DNA from: Christensenella sp. UBA7597
Lineage (GTDB): Bacteria > Bacillota > Clostridia > Christensenellales > Borkfalkiaceae
Assembly (NCBI GenBank): GCA_002474405.1
Contig: DLQW01000075.1
Span: forward strand, 12,720 to 24,905
Length of the DNA stretch: 12,186 nt
Direction of reading: 5' to 3'
The notes under the pieces were generated by a model. It saw only the letters and a list, made by a program, of their open reading frames with translations. It was not told where the DNA came from and ran no database searches. Position 1 is the stretch's first letter. Each line of letters starts with the position of its first letter. Positions 1-5,568 of the stretch are shown piece by piece. The position numbers and the translations under genes were made by a program.

Positions 1-1
1 A

Positions 2-346
2 TTCAACGTTTCGGGCGATACGCTGAACGGGATTCTGAATCAGCGTTCGAACGATATGCTTACGGCGAATAACTGGAACGTAACGCAGTACGCGGTGCTG
101 CTTATCATGCTGGCGCAGGTATCGGGGCTGAAAGCGGGCGAACTTGTGCACGTGATTGCCGACGCGCATATTTACGACAGACATATTCCGCTGGTGAAAG
201 AAGTGCTGGAAAAACCGCAGCACGCCGCTCCGAAACTGATTGTAGACCCCGACGTGAAGAATTTTTACGATTTCACGGCGGACAGCTTCGCGCTGGAAAA
301 TTACGAGGCGGAAAAACTGGATAAAAAGATTCCCGTGGCGATTTGA
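2..346 (+). CDS. thyA: Thymidylate synthase, C-terminal part (5' end outside window)
   Basis: This is the last 114 residues of a folate-dependent thymidylate synthase, which methylates dUMP to dTMP using 5,10-methylene-tetrahydrofolate and releases dihydrofolate. Seen in the fragment: the phosphate-binding QRS motif at residues 14-16 (E. coli Arg166-Ser167 region), the NNWNVTQYA segment carrying the dUMP-contacting Asn at 23-31, the DAHIY motif at 54-58 (equivalent of E. coli His207/Tyr209), and the family-typical terminus PVAI. The active-site cysteine should lie only a few residues before the window edge and cannot be checked. The reading frame is open from the first base, with no start codon needed. 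Folate reductase follows after 30 nt, the usual pairing because this enzyme produces the dihydrofolate that FolA recycles. The family call is very secure; only the missing N-terminal half is unknown. Confidence 0.97.
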   Translation, partial: FNVSGDTLNGILNQRSNDMLTANNWNVTQYAVLLIMLAQVSGLKAGELVHVIADAHIYDRHIPLVKEVLEKPQHAAPKLIVDPDVKNFYDFTADSFALENYEAEKLDKKIPVAI

Positions 347-376
347 AAAACGAAAGAAAAAAAGAGGAGCAAAAAA

Positions 377-892
377 ATGATTCGGGCGATATTGCACGCA
401 GATAAAAACTGGGGCATCGGCAAGAAAAACACTCTGATGTTTTCGTTGCCGAAAGATATGAAATTTTTCCGCGAAACCACGTCGAGACACACGGTGGTGC
501 TCGGCGAAAACACGCTGAAATCGTTTCCGGGCGGGAAACCGTTGAAAAACAGAAAGCATATCGTGTTGTCGCCGGACGCGGTGCGGGACGATTGCGAAAT
601 CGTCAGAAATCTGGACGAGGCGAAAGCGGCGATGAAACGCGCGGAAGAAAACGGCGAGGACGTGTACGTGATCGGCGGGGCTTCCGTATATAAACAGCTT
701 CTGCCGTACTGCGACGAGGTGTACGTAACGAAAGCGGACGCGGACGGCGGGGCGGATACGTTCTTTCCGAACCTGGACGTCGTTGACGGCGAAAAGAATT
801 TCACGTGCGTGAAACGGAGCGAGCCCGAAGAGGACAACGGGATTACGATTACGTTCTGCACGTACAAAAACAACGCTCCGTTGCCGCTGTAA
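377..892 (+). CDS. folA: Dihydrofolate reductase
   Basis: This cytosolic enzyme of 171 aa, normal for bacterial DHFR, reduces dihydrofolate to tetrahydrofolate with NADPH. The N-terminal strand and Met20-type loop (NWGIG, residues 11-15) are present. The acidic substrate-binding residue is Asp27 in LPKDMKFF, with Phe31 one turn later, and the arginine that contacts the folate glutamate is Arg59 in NRKHIVLS. The cofactor-binding VIGGASVY follows near residues 97-104. At the position of E. coli Arg44, which contacts the NADPH phosphate, this protein has Glu (LGENT instead of MGRxT), which is unusual. The start is ATG with a GAGGAG ribosome binding site about 8 nt upstream. It lies 30 nt after thyA, almost certainly in the same transcript, and a probable terminator overlaps its stop codon. 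Confidence 0.96.
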   Translation: MIRAILHADKNWGIGKKNTLMFSLPKDMKFFRETTSRHTVVLGENTLKSFPGGKPLKNRKHIVLSPDAVRDDCEIVRNLDEAKAAMKRAEENGEDVYVIGGASVYKQLLPYCDEVYVTKADADGGADTFFPNLDVVDGEKNFTCVKRSEPEEDNGITITFCTYKNNAPLPL

Positions 893-912
893 GGCGCCCG
901 GCGGAGTTTTTT
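876..912 (+). terminator. Probable intrinsic terminator after folA
   Basis: CTCCG (876-880) plus CCG (884-886) can pair with the contiguous CGGCGGAG (899-906). This gives an 8-bp GC-rich stem with a 3-nt bulge, and TTTTTT (907-912) follows directly. The folA stop codon lies in the loop. The bulge and the overlap with coding sequence lower confidence, but the T tract is in the right place to end thyA-folA transcription before the typA promoter. Confidence 0.5.
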
Positions 913-976
913 GCCGCTTTGGCGGGGAAAAATAAAGAAAAAAGTAAAAAAATCTTTGCAATGCGGTGAAAAATCG

Positions 977-1005
977 TTGCCAAAGAGCCGAAAAAGGTAT
1001 AAAAT
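977..1005 (+). promoter_or_regulatory. Sigma-A-type promoter of typA
   Basis: TTGCCA (977-982), a 17-nt spacer and TAAAAT (1000-1005) match the vegetative consensus. A perfect TATAAT also lies at 1016-1021 but has no -35 box at the right distance. Start of transcription is expected near 1012 (or 1028 for the alternative), leaving a short leader before the GGAGAG ribosome binding site at 1032. Confidence 0.65.
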
Positions 1006-1044
1006 ATTCTGCGTATATAATTTAAAGACTTGGAGAGAAATACA

Positions 1045-2874
1045 GTGATCAGAGAAGATTTAAGAAACGTTGCGATTATCGCGCACGTAGACCACGGCAA
1101 AACGACGCTTGTAAACCAGATGTTGCAGCAGGGCGGTATGTTCCGCGAAAATCAGCAGGTACAGGACCGAGTGATGGATTCCAACGCGCTGGAGCGCGAA
1201 CGCGGAATCACGATTCTTGCGAAAAACACTTCCGCGCACTATAAGGGCGTGAAAATCAATATTGTGGATACGCCGGGACACGCGGATTTTTCGGGCGAAG
1301 TGGAGCGCGTTTTAAAGATGGTGAACGGCGCGCTGATTCTGGTGGATGCGGCGGAGGGACCTTTGCCGCAGACGCGTTTCGTAATGCAGAAGGCGCTGGA
1401 ACTGGGGCTGAAACTGATTATCGTAATCAATAAAGTGGACCGCCCCGACGCGCGTATTTCCGAAGTGGTGGACGAAGTGCTGGAACTGATGATGGACCTT
1501 GACGCCACGGACGAACAGCTGGAAAGCCCGATTGTGTACTGCTGCGGCAGAACGGGAACCTCTTCTCTGACGCCCGACCATCAGGAGCCGAATTTAAATC
1601 CGCTGTTCGATACCATTTTATCGCACATTCCGCCGATGGATATGGATGTGGAAGGACCTACGCAGCTGCTTGTTTCGTGCATCGATTACAACGAATTCGT
1701 GGGGCGCATCGGCATCGGCAGAATCGAACGGGGCGTGGCGCGTACGAACGAGCCCGTTTCCGTGTGCAATTACAACGATAAAAAAGTGCGCACGAATCAG
1801 AAAATCGTAACTCTTTATCAGATCGAAGGGCTCGACCGCGTGCCCGTGGAATCGGCGAAAGCGGGCGACATAGTGGTATTTTCCGGAATCGACGGGCTGA
1901 ATATCGGCGATACCGTTTGCCAGCCGAACGCCGTGGAACCCGTGCAGTTCGTGAAAATCGAGGACCCGACGGTGGAAATGACGTTCTCCGTGAACGACAG
2001 TCCGTTTGCCGGCAAAGAAGGGAAATTCGTAACCACCCGTCAGTTGCGCGAAAGATTGTATAAAGAACTGTTGCGCGACGTTTCGTTGCGCGTAAACGAT
2101 ACGGACAGCGCGGATTCGTTCCGCGTGTGCGGCAGAGGCGAAATGCATCTTTCCATTCTGATAGAAACGATGCGCCGCGAAGGGTACGAATTTCAGGTTT
2201 CCACGCCGCGCGTATTGTATAAGGAAATCGACGGCGTGCGCCACGAACCGATTGAACGACTGGTGGTGGACGTGCCCGAAGATATGACGGGACCCGTGTT
2301 TTCGGCGATGGGCAACAGAAAAGGTACGCTTCTGCATATGAACGCCATGGGCAGCCGTATGCGGCTGGAATTCGCCGTGCCTTCGCGCGGACTCTTCGGC
2401 TATAAGAGCGAATTTTTAACCGATACCAAAGGGCAGGGCATCATGAACTCCATTTTCTACGGATACGAGCCGTACAAGGGAGATATGCAGCGCCGGAATA
2501 CCGGTTCGCTGGTGGCGTTTGAAACGGGCGAAGCGGTTACTTACGGGCTGTTCAACGCGCAGGGCAGAGGCACGCTGTTTATTACGCCGGGCACGCCCGT
2601 GTACGAAGGCATGGTGATCGGCTATACCAACCTTGCCGACGATATCAACGTGAACGTGTGCAAAACCAAGCACCTGACGAATACGCGTTCGTCGAACAGC
2701 GACGACGCGCTGACGCTGATTCCCGTGAGCAAAATGAGCCTTGAAGAGTGCCTTGAATTCATCAACGACGACGAACTTCTGGAAGTAACTCCGAAATCGC
2801 TGCGTATCCGCAAGAGAATTTTGGACAGCGAACTGAGAGCGAAGGCGAGATTCAAAGAGAAAAACATGAAATAA
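1045..2874 (+). CDS. typA: Ribosome-associated translational GTPase TypA/BipA
   Basis: TypA/BipA is a 609-residue elongation-factor-like GTPase that binds the 70S ribosome and is linked to 50S assembly, cold growth and stress adaptation. GTP-binding motifs are G1 AHVDHGKT (13-20), G2 RGITI (53-57), G3 DTPGHAD (75-81) and G4 NKVD (129-132). At the G5 position, where many family members read YASA, this one reads YCCG (165-168). EF-G-like domain II, domains III and V and the BipA-specific C-terminal region follow, and the total length is normal. I place the start at GTG 1045: the GGAGAG at 1032-1037 is then 7 nt upstream and the protein begins MIREDLRNVAIIAHVDHG, as homologues do. A TTG at 1030 would put the ribosome binding site inside the gene. 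The gene has its own promoter and terminator, so it is probably monocistronic. Confidence 0.97.
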   Translation: MIREDLRNVAIIAHVDHGKTTLVNQMLQQGGMFRENQQVQDRVMDSNALERERGITILAKNTSAHYKGVKINIVDTPGHADFSGEVERVLKMVNGALILVDAAEGPLPQTRFVMQKALELGLKLIIVINKVDRPDARISEVVDEVLELMMDLDATDEQLESPIVYCCGRTGTSSLTPDHQEPNLNPLFDTILSHIPPMDMDVEGPTQLLVSCIDYNEFVGRIGIGRIERGVARTNEPVSVCNYNDKKVRTNQKIVTLYQIEGLDRVPVESAKAGDIVVFSGIDGLNIGDTVCQPNAVEPVQFVKIEDPTVEMTFSVNDSPFAGKEGKFVTTRQLRERLYKELLRDVSLRVNDTDSADSFRVCGRGEMHLSILIETMRREGYEFQVSTPRVLYKEIDGVRHEPIERLVVDVPEDMTGPVFSAMGNRKGTLLHMNAMGSRMRLEFAVPSRGLFGYKSEFLTDTKGQGIMNSIFYGYEPYKGDMQRRNTGSLVAFETGEAVTYGLFNAQGRGTLFITPGTPVYEGMVIGYTNLADDINVNVCKTKHLTNTRSSNSDDALTLIPVSKMSLEECLEFINDDELLEVTPKSLRIRKRILDSELRAKARFKEKNMK

Positions 2875-2890
2875 ATTTCGCGTTAATGCA

Positions 2891-2922
2891 GCCTTCCCCG
2901 AAAAGGGGAAGGCGTTTGTTTA
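2891..2922 (+). terminator. Intrinsic terminator after typA
   Basis: GCCTTCCCC (2891-2899), loop GAAAA, GGGGAAGGC (2905-2913) form a perfect 9-bp stem, followed by GTTTGTTTA. It lies 16 nt after the typA stop. The GGAGG ribosome binding site of the next gene (2924-2928) begins only about 10 nt after the stem, so this hairpin also sits in the immediate leader of that gene. Confidence 0.8.
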
Positions 2923-2934
2923 CGGAGGAAAAAC

Positions 2935-3543
2935 ATGGGCTTGAAACAGGATTATCCGGACAGGGAAACGGCGCGGCGGCTTTTAAGCGAAGCCGCGGAG
3001 ATCAATCCCGGAAAATGGGAAAAACACAGCGAAATTGCGGCGGCTTGCGCGGAAAGAATCGCGGCGGCATGCGGCATGGACGCCGAAAAAGCGTATGTGC
3101 TGGGGCTGCTGCACGATATCGGCAGAAAGTTTCTCGTGCGGGACCTCGGACATATTTATTACGGATATCGATATATGTTATCGCTCGGCTATCCGGACGT
3201 GGCGCGCGTGTGCCTTACGCATTCGTTTCCCAACCGTTCGCTTGAATTTTATATCGGAAAAATCGATATTCCCGCGGCGGAGGCGGAGGAGACAAAAGCC
3301 GCGCTTGCGGCGGCGGAGTACGACGATTACGACAGGCTGATTCAGCTTTGCGACGCGCTTGCGGGCAGCGAGGGCGTTATGGATATAGAAGAACGCATGG
3401 CGGACGTGAAGCGGCGTTACGGAAATTATCCGTCGGCGCAACGGAATAAAAATCTGGAACTGAAAGCGTATTTCGAAAAAAAGTGCGGCTGCGAAGAGAC
3501 GGGAATTTACAAGTTGCTTGAAAATATCCGATTTTCTTCATAA
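2935..3543 (+). CDS. HD-domain phosphohydrolase, function unassigned
   Basis: A soluble 202-residue protein with a complete HD metal site: His31 (KWEKHSE), the His60-Asp61 doublet in GLLHDIGRK, His96 (CLTHSF) and Asp140 (QLCDAL); His73 may add to the site. HD enzymes of this size typically hydrolyse nucleotides or phosphoesters on one or two divalent metals; YqeK-type Ap4A hydrolases and small alarmone or cyclic-dinucleotide hydrolases are related candidates. Residue patterns alone do not fix the substrate. ATG follows GGAGG by 6 nt. No promoter is evident between the typA terminator and this gene, so expression may rely on readthrough. The yabP-yabQ-divIC group starts 28 nt downstream. The fold call is firm; a role in sporulation or alarmone turnover would be guesswork from context. 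Confidence 0.85.
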   Translation: MGLKQDYPDRETARRLLSEAAEINPGKWEKHSEIAAACAERIAAACGMDAEKAYVLGLLHDIGRKFLVRDLGHIYYGYRYMLSLGYPDVARVCLTHSFPNRSLEFYIGKIDIPAAEAEETKAALAAAEYDDYDRLIQLCDALAGSEGVMDIEERMADVKRRYGNYPSAQRNKNLELKAYFEKKCGCEETGIYKLLENIRFSS

Positions 3544-3566
3544 GGCGCGTTTTTCCCGCATACGAT
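3538..3566 (+). promoter_or_regulatory. Candidate sigma-E (sporulation) promoter for yabP
   Basis: TCATAAG (3538-3544), a 14-nt spacer and CATACGAT (3559-3566) match the mother-cell sigma-E consensus KMATATT-N14/15-CATACAHT at 12 of 15 positions with correct spacing. The -35 part overlaps the stop codon of the HD gene. Expected transcription start is at or within a base or two of the yabP ATG (3572). In Bacillus subtilis yabP is a sigma-E gene, which supports the reading. Confidence 0.5.
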
Positions 3567-3571
3567 AAGGT

Positions 3572-3823
3572 ATGCAGGAAACAAATCATTCGATTCAGAT
3601 AGACAACAGAAAAAGCATCACGGCGACGGGCATAGAGGCGGTGAAAAGTTTTTCTCCGTCGAAAATAGAACTGAGCCTTTCGGGCACGAAAACCACGCTG
3701 ACGTTTTTCGGAAACGATTTTAAGATTACCGGTTTTTCGAAAGAGAGCGGCACGTTCCGCGCCGGCGGCGTAACCGATTCGTTCCGTTACGGCGGTTCGC
3801 TCCGTTCGAAGCTGTTCCGCTGA
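3572..3823 (+). CDS. yabP: Sporulation protein YabP
   Basis: An 83-residue protein of the YabP family, made in the mother cell during endospore formation and needed, with YabQ, for normal spore cortex formation in Bacillus subtilis. The family signature is recognisable: a short beta-rich protein opening HSIQIDNRKSITATGIEAVKSF (read as HSIQIDNRKS then ITATGIEAVKSF), the counterpart of the RGRKSLxVTGVxxVxSF region of known members, and ending with a basic SKLF-like tail (RSKLFR). The only plausible start is ATG 3572: an in-frame TAA lies 2 codons upstream and no other start codon occurs nearby. It lacks a usable ribosome binding site, since AAGG is only 1 nt from the ATG. A sigma-E-like promoter ends 5 nt before the ATG, so a leaderless message is possible. 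yabQ follows after 17 nt. Confidence 0.88.
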   Translation: MQETNHSIQIDNRKSITATGIEAVKSFSPSKIELSLSGTKTTLTFFGNDFKITGFSKESGTFRAGGVTDSFRYGGSLRSKLFR

Positions 3824-3840
3824 CGGCGGAGGAAAGCGTT

Positions 3841-4302
3841 ATGGATTCGGCGGCGCAGTTGCCCGCGTTTCTGTGCCTTGCGGCGGCGGGCGCGGCGGCG
3901 GGATTAATTTACGATGTTTTGTCGCCGCTGCGGTTTTCGAAAATTTCCGCGTTTGTTGCGGACGTGCTTTTCTTTCTTCTGGCGGCGGTTTTGTATGTGC
4001 TGATCGCCACGTTCTGTCGTCTGCCCGATTTTCGGTTGTACGCATATTTCGCGATGACGGCGGGATTTATAATATATTTGAAAAGTATGCGTTCAGCGGT
4101 TGCATTTTTCGGAAAAATGTGCTATAATACATGTGTAAAGGCACAAAAAAGGCTGTTTGAGCCTCTTTTTCGTGCTGCAGCCGCGAAATTTTCACAAAAA
4201 AAACAAAAAAGAAAATCGGCGCGGAGAAAAAAATCCGAAGAAAAATCAAAACGCACGCGCGGAAAAAACATTCGTGCGGCAAGGAAAAAGGTTGGCTTAT
4301 GA
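3841..4302 (+). CDS. yabQ: Spore cortex biosynthesis membrane protein YabQ
   Basis: A 153-residue integral membrane protein of the YabQ family, which in Bacillus subtilis sits in the membranes around the forespore and is required for cortex peptidoglycan synthesis. The start ATG has GGAGGA about 8 nt upstream. Predicted membrane segments are at about 5-24, 37-58 and 66-82. The conserved GLIYDVLSPLR lies at 21-31 at the end of the first helix, where family members carry G-x-x-Y-D-x-x-R. The last 50 residues are a strongly basic Lys/Arg-rich cytoplasmic tail (about 118-150) encoded by A-rich runs. The stop overlaps the divIC start in ATGA, so the two are translationally coupled. A sigma-A-type promoter and a stable hairpin are embedded in its coding sequence. 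Confidence 0.9.
   Translation: MDSAAQLPAFLCLAAAGAAAGLIYDVLSPLRFSKISAFVADVLFFLLAAVLYVLIATFCRLPDFRLYAYFAMTAGFIIYLKSMRSAVAFFGKMCYNTCVKAQKRLFEPLFRAAAAKFSQKKQKRKSARRKKSEEKSKRTRGKNIRAARKKVGL
4100..4128 (+). promoter_or_regulatory. Internal sigma-A-type promoter inside yabQ, probably for divIC
   Basis: TTGCAT (4100-4105), a 17-nt spacer, then an extended -10 TGC-TATAAT with a perfect TATAAT at 4123-4128. Predicted start is near 4135, giving divIC a leader of about 165 nt. It lies within yabQ coding sequence but would serve divIC, a cell-division gene needed in growing cells, independently of sporulation-phase transcription of yabPQ. Confidence 0.6.
4141..4175 (+). other. Stable hairpin inside yabQ with terminator-like features
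   Basis: GCAC (4141-4144), A5 and AGGCT (4150-4154) pair with AGCCT (4160-4164), T5 (4166-4170) and GTGC (4172-4175), with loop GTTTG and two single-C bulges, about 14 bp in all. The inner AGGCT/AGCCT stem followed by CTTTTT looks like an intrinsic terminator. Pairing of the T run with the upstream A run argues for a plain 5' stem-loop on the transcript from the internal promoter instead. Confidence 0.45.
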
Positions 4303-4556
4303 CGCAGGAAAAGATGAAAAGAACGGTGATCGCATCGGTTGTTGCCGCAACGCTGCTTGTTGTGGTGCTGATTGCCGTGCTTATTTATCAGGTGGTATCG
4401 ATTTCCGTGCATAACAAGCGTATCGCGAAAGCGGAAGAAGAAATCGCGCGCTTGCAGGAGACGATCGACCGCCAGGAAAACGACTTGGATTATTATCTTT
4501 CTCTGATAGGGAAAGAGCATTTGCTTTACGCCAACGGGTACAAAAAGGGAAGTTGA
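4299..4556 (+). CDS. divIC: Septum formation initiator, DivIC/FtsB family
   Basis: An 85-residue bitopic membrane protein of the DivIC/FtsB family. It forms the FtsL-DivIC (FtsL-FtsB) heterodimer with DivIB/FtsQ in the divisome and helps activate septal peptidoglycan synthesis. Seen: a short basic cytoplasmic start, one strong membrane helix at about 9-34, a heptad-patterned charged coiled coil at about 38-65 (HNKRIAKAEEEIARLQETID), and a short C-terminal segment ending in GYKKGS, the counterpart of the GYxxPGE-like end of DivIC proteins. ATG overlaps the yabQ stop; AAAAGG lies about 6 nt upstream. The order yabP-yabQ-divIC matches Bacillus subtilis, although yabR is absent and a Ppx/GppA gene follows instead. 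Family sequences diverge strongly, so much of the assignment rests on topology plus gene order. Confidence 0.85.
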   Translation: MTQEKMKRTVIASVVAATLLVVVLIAVLIYQVVSISVHNKRIAKAEEEIARLQETIDRQENDLDYYLSLIGKEHLLYANGYKKGS

Positions 4557-4577
4557 TTTTACGGTATCCGGGGCACG

Positions 4578-4601
4578 GCGGCAGGAAAAATCCGTTGCCG
4601 C
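4578..4601 (+). other. Small hairpin in front of the Ppx/GppA gene
   Basis: GCGGCA plus GGA (4578-4586) pairs with TCC (4591-4593) and TGCCGC (4596-4601), with loop AAAA and a 2-nt bulge. No T tract follows, so it is not a terminator. It ends 2 nt before the GGAGAGG ribosome binding site (4604-4610), where it could influence translation of the downstream gene or mark an mRNA processing site. Either role is speculative. Confidence 0.3.
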
Positions 4602-4617
4602 GGGGAGAGGAAAACAG

Positions 4618-5514
4618 ATGAATAACGAAATATTCCGCGGAAAAAGCGCGGTGATCGACGTGGGTTCAAATTCCGTTCGCCTGATGTTTACGGCGGGCGG
4701 AAAAGTTTTATATAAAACGCTTGAAACAACGCGCCTCGGCGAGGGGCTGGCGTTTTCGCCGCGGCTGAAAGACGAGGCGATGCGCCGCACGGCGGAGGCG
4801 ATTTCCGCGTTCGTCGCAAGAGCGAAAGCCGAGGGCGCGGAACAGATTTTCGCCTATGCCACGGCGGCGGTACGCGAAGCGGAAAACCGCGGGGAGTTTC
4901 TGGAACTCGTGAAAAATTCGTGCGGGGTTCTGCCCGACGTGATCGACGGGGAAACGGAAGCGGCGCTGGGGATGGACGGAGCTCTGAAAGGGGCGGACGG
5001 AGCCACGATAGACGTCGGCGGAGCAAGTACGGAAATCGCGGTGCGCGTCGGCGGAAAAACGGCGTATAAAAAAAGCGTTCCCGTAGGCGTGGTTCGTATC
5101 AGGGATTTGTGCGGACGGGACGTGGCGGAGATAAAAAAACTGTGTGAAAAATACGTAAGCGGTTTCAATGGCGCGAAAACGGTTATAAATCAAGCGGGGG
5201 GCAGGACGGTTGCCATCGGCGGCACCGCCACCGCGCTGGGCGCGAGAAAAGCGGGGCTGAAATCGTACGACGGGCAGAAAGTTACGGGCGTTGTTCTTGA
5301 ACAAAGCGATTTGCGGAATTACGCGAAAGCATTTTTAACGTTGCCCGTGAGAGAAATCGCAAAGCTGCCCTGCATGCCGGAAAAGCGTGCGGACGTCATC
5401 GGCGGGGGCGCGGCATGGCTGTATATGATTACGGAATCGCTCGGTTTGCCGGAAATTACCGTAAGCGACGAGGACAATCTGGAAGGGTACGCGCGGCTGA
5501 AAGGAATTTTATAA
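4618..5514 (+). CDS. Ppx/GppA-family phosphatase (exopolyphosphatase or pppGpp phosphatase)
   Basis: A single-module 298-residue Ppx/GppA protein of the actin-like ATPase superfamily. Family members release phosphate from inorganic polyphosphate and/or convert pppGpp to ppGpp. Seen in order: phosphate-1 motif DVGSNSVR (14-21), ATAAVREAENRGEF (81-94), IDGETEAALG (109-118) with the likely catalytic glutamate, phosphate-2 motif DVGGASTE (132-139), GGTATALGA (201-209), and the conserved KRADVIGGGA (256-265) and VSDEDNLEG (282-290). It ends there, without the C-terminal HD-like domain of long Ppx enzymes. ATG follows GGAGAGG by 7 nt. Single-module members often act on both substrates, so the specificity is open. 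A (p)ppGpp synthetase 1.2 kb downstream makes the alarmone role attractive but unproven. Confidence 0.9.
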   Translation: MNNEIFRGKSAVIDVGSNSVRLMFTAGGKVLYKTLETTRLGEGLAFSPRLKDEAMRRTAEAISAFVARAKAEGAEQIFAYATAAVREAENRGEFLELVKNSCGVLPDVIDGETEAALGMDGALKGADGATIDVGGASTEIAVRVGGKTAYKKSVPVGVVRIRDLCGRDVAEIKKLCEKYVSGFNGAKTVINQAGGRTVAIGGTATALGARKAGLKSYDGQKVTGVVLEQSDLRNYAKAFLTLPVREIAKLPCMPEKRADVIGGGAAWLYMITESLGLPEITVSDEDNLEGYARLKGIL

Positions 5515-5568
5515 TTTCTTTGCCGTAAGGCGGCGCGGAAAGAAAAATAAGAGATAAGGAGAAAGACG

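Noticed and set aside
1030..1044. TTG 1030 as typA start
   Set aside because: It would place the GGAGAG ribosome binding site inside the gene; GTG 1045 gives the family-typical MIREDLRN start.
1618..2337. Long minus-strand frames opposite typA, including one of 239 codons
   Set aside because: They mirror a highly conserved gene, are His/Arg/Phe-rich as expected for reverse-frame shadows, and have no ribosome binding site or recognisable domain.
4195..4216. A8 and A6 runs in the yabQ tail as programmed frameshift sites
   Set aside because: They encode an ordinary Lys-rich tail, no conserved domain lies in the alternative frame, and yabQ ends normally in an ATGA overlap with divIC.
5517..5549. 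TTTCTTT...AAAGAAA dyad after the Ppx/GppA gene as a terminator
   Set aside because: The 3' side is A-rich rather than T-rich and the stem is bulged; with the next ribosome binding site close by, readthrough within an operon is more likely.
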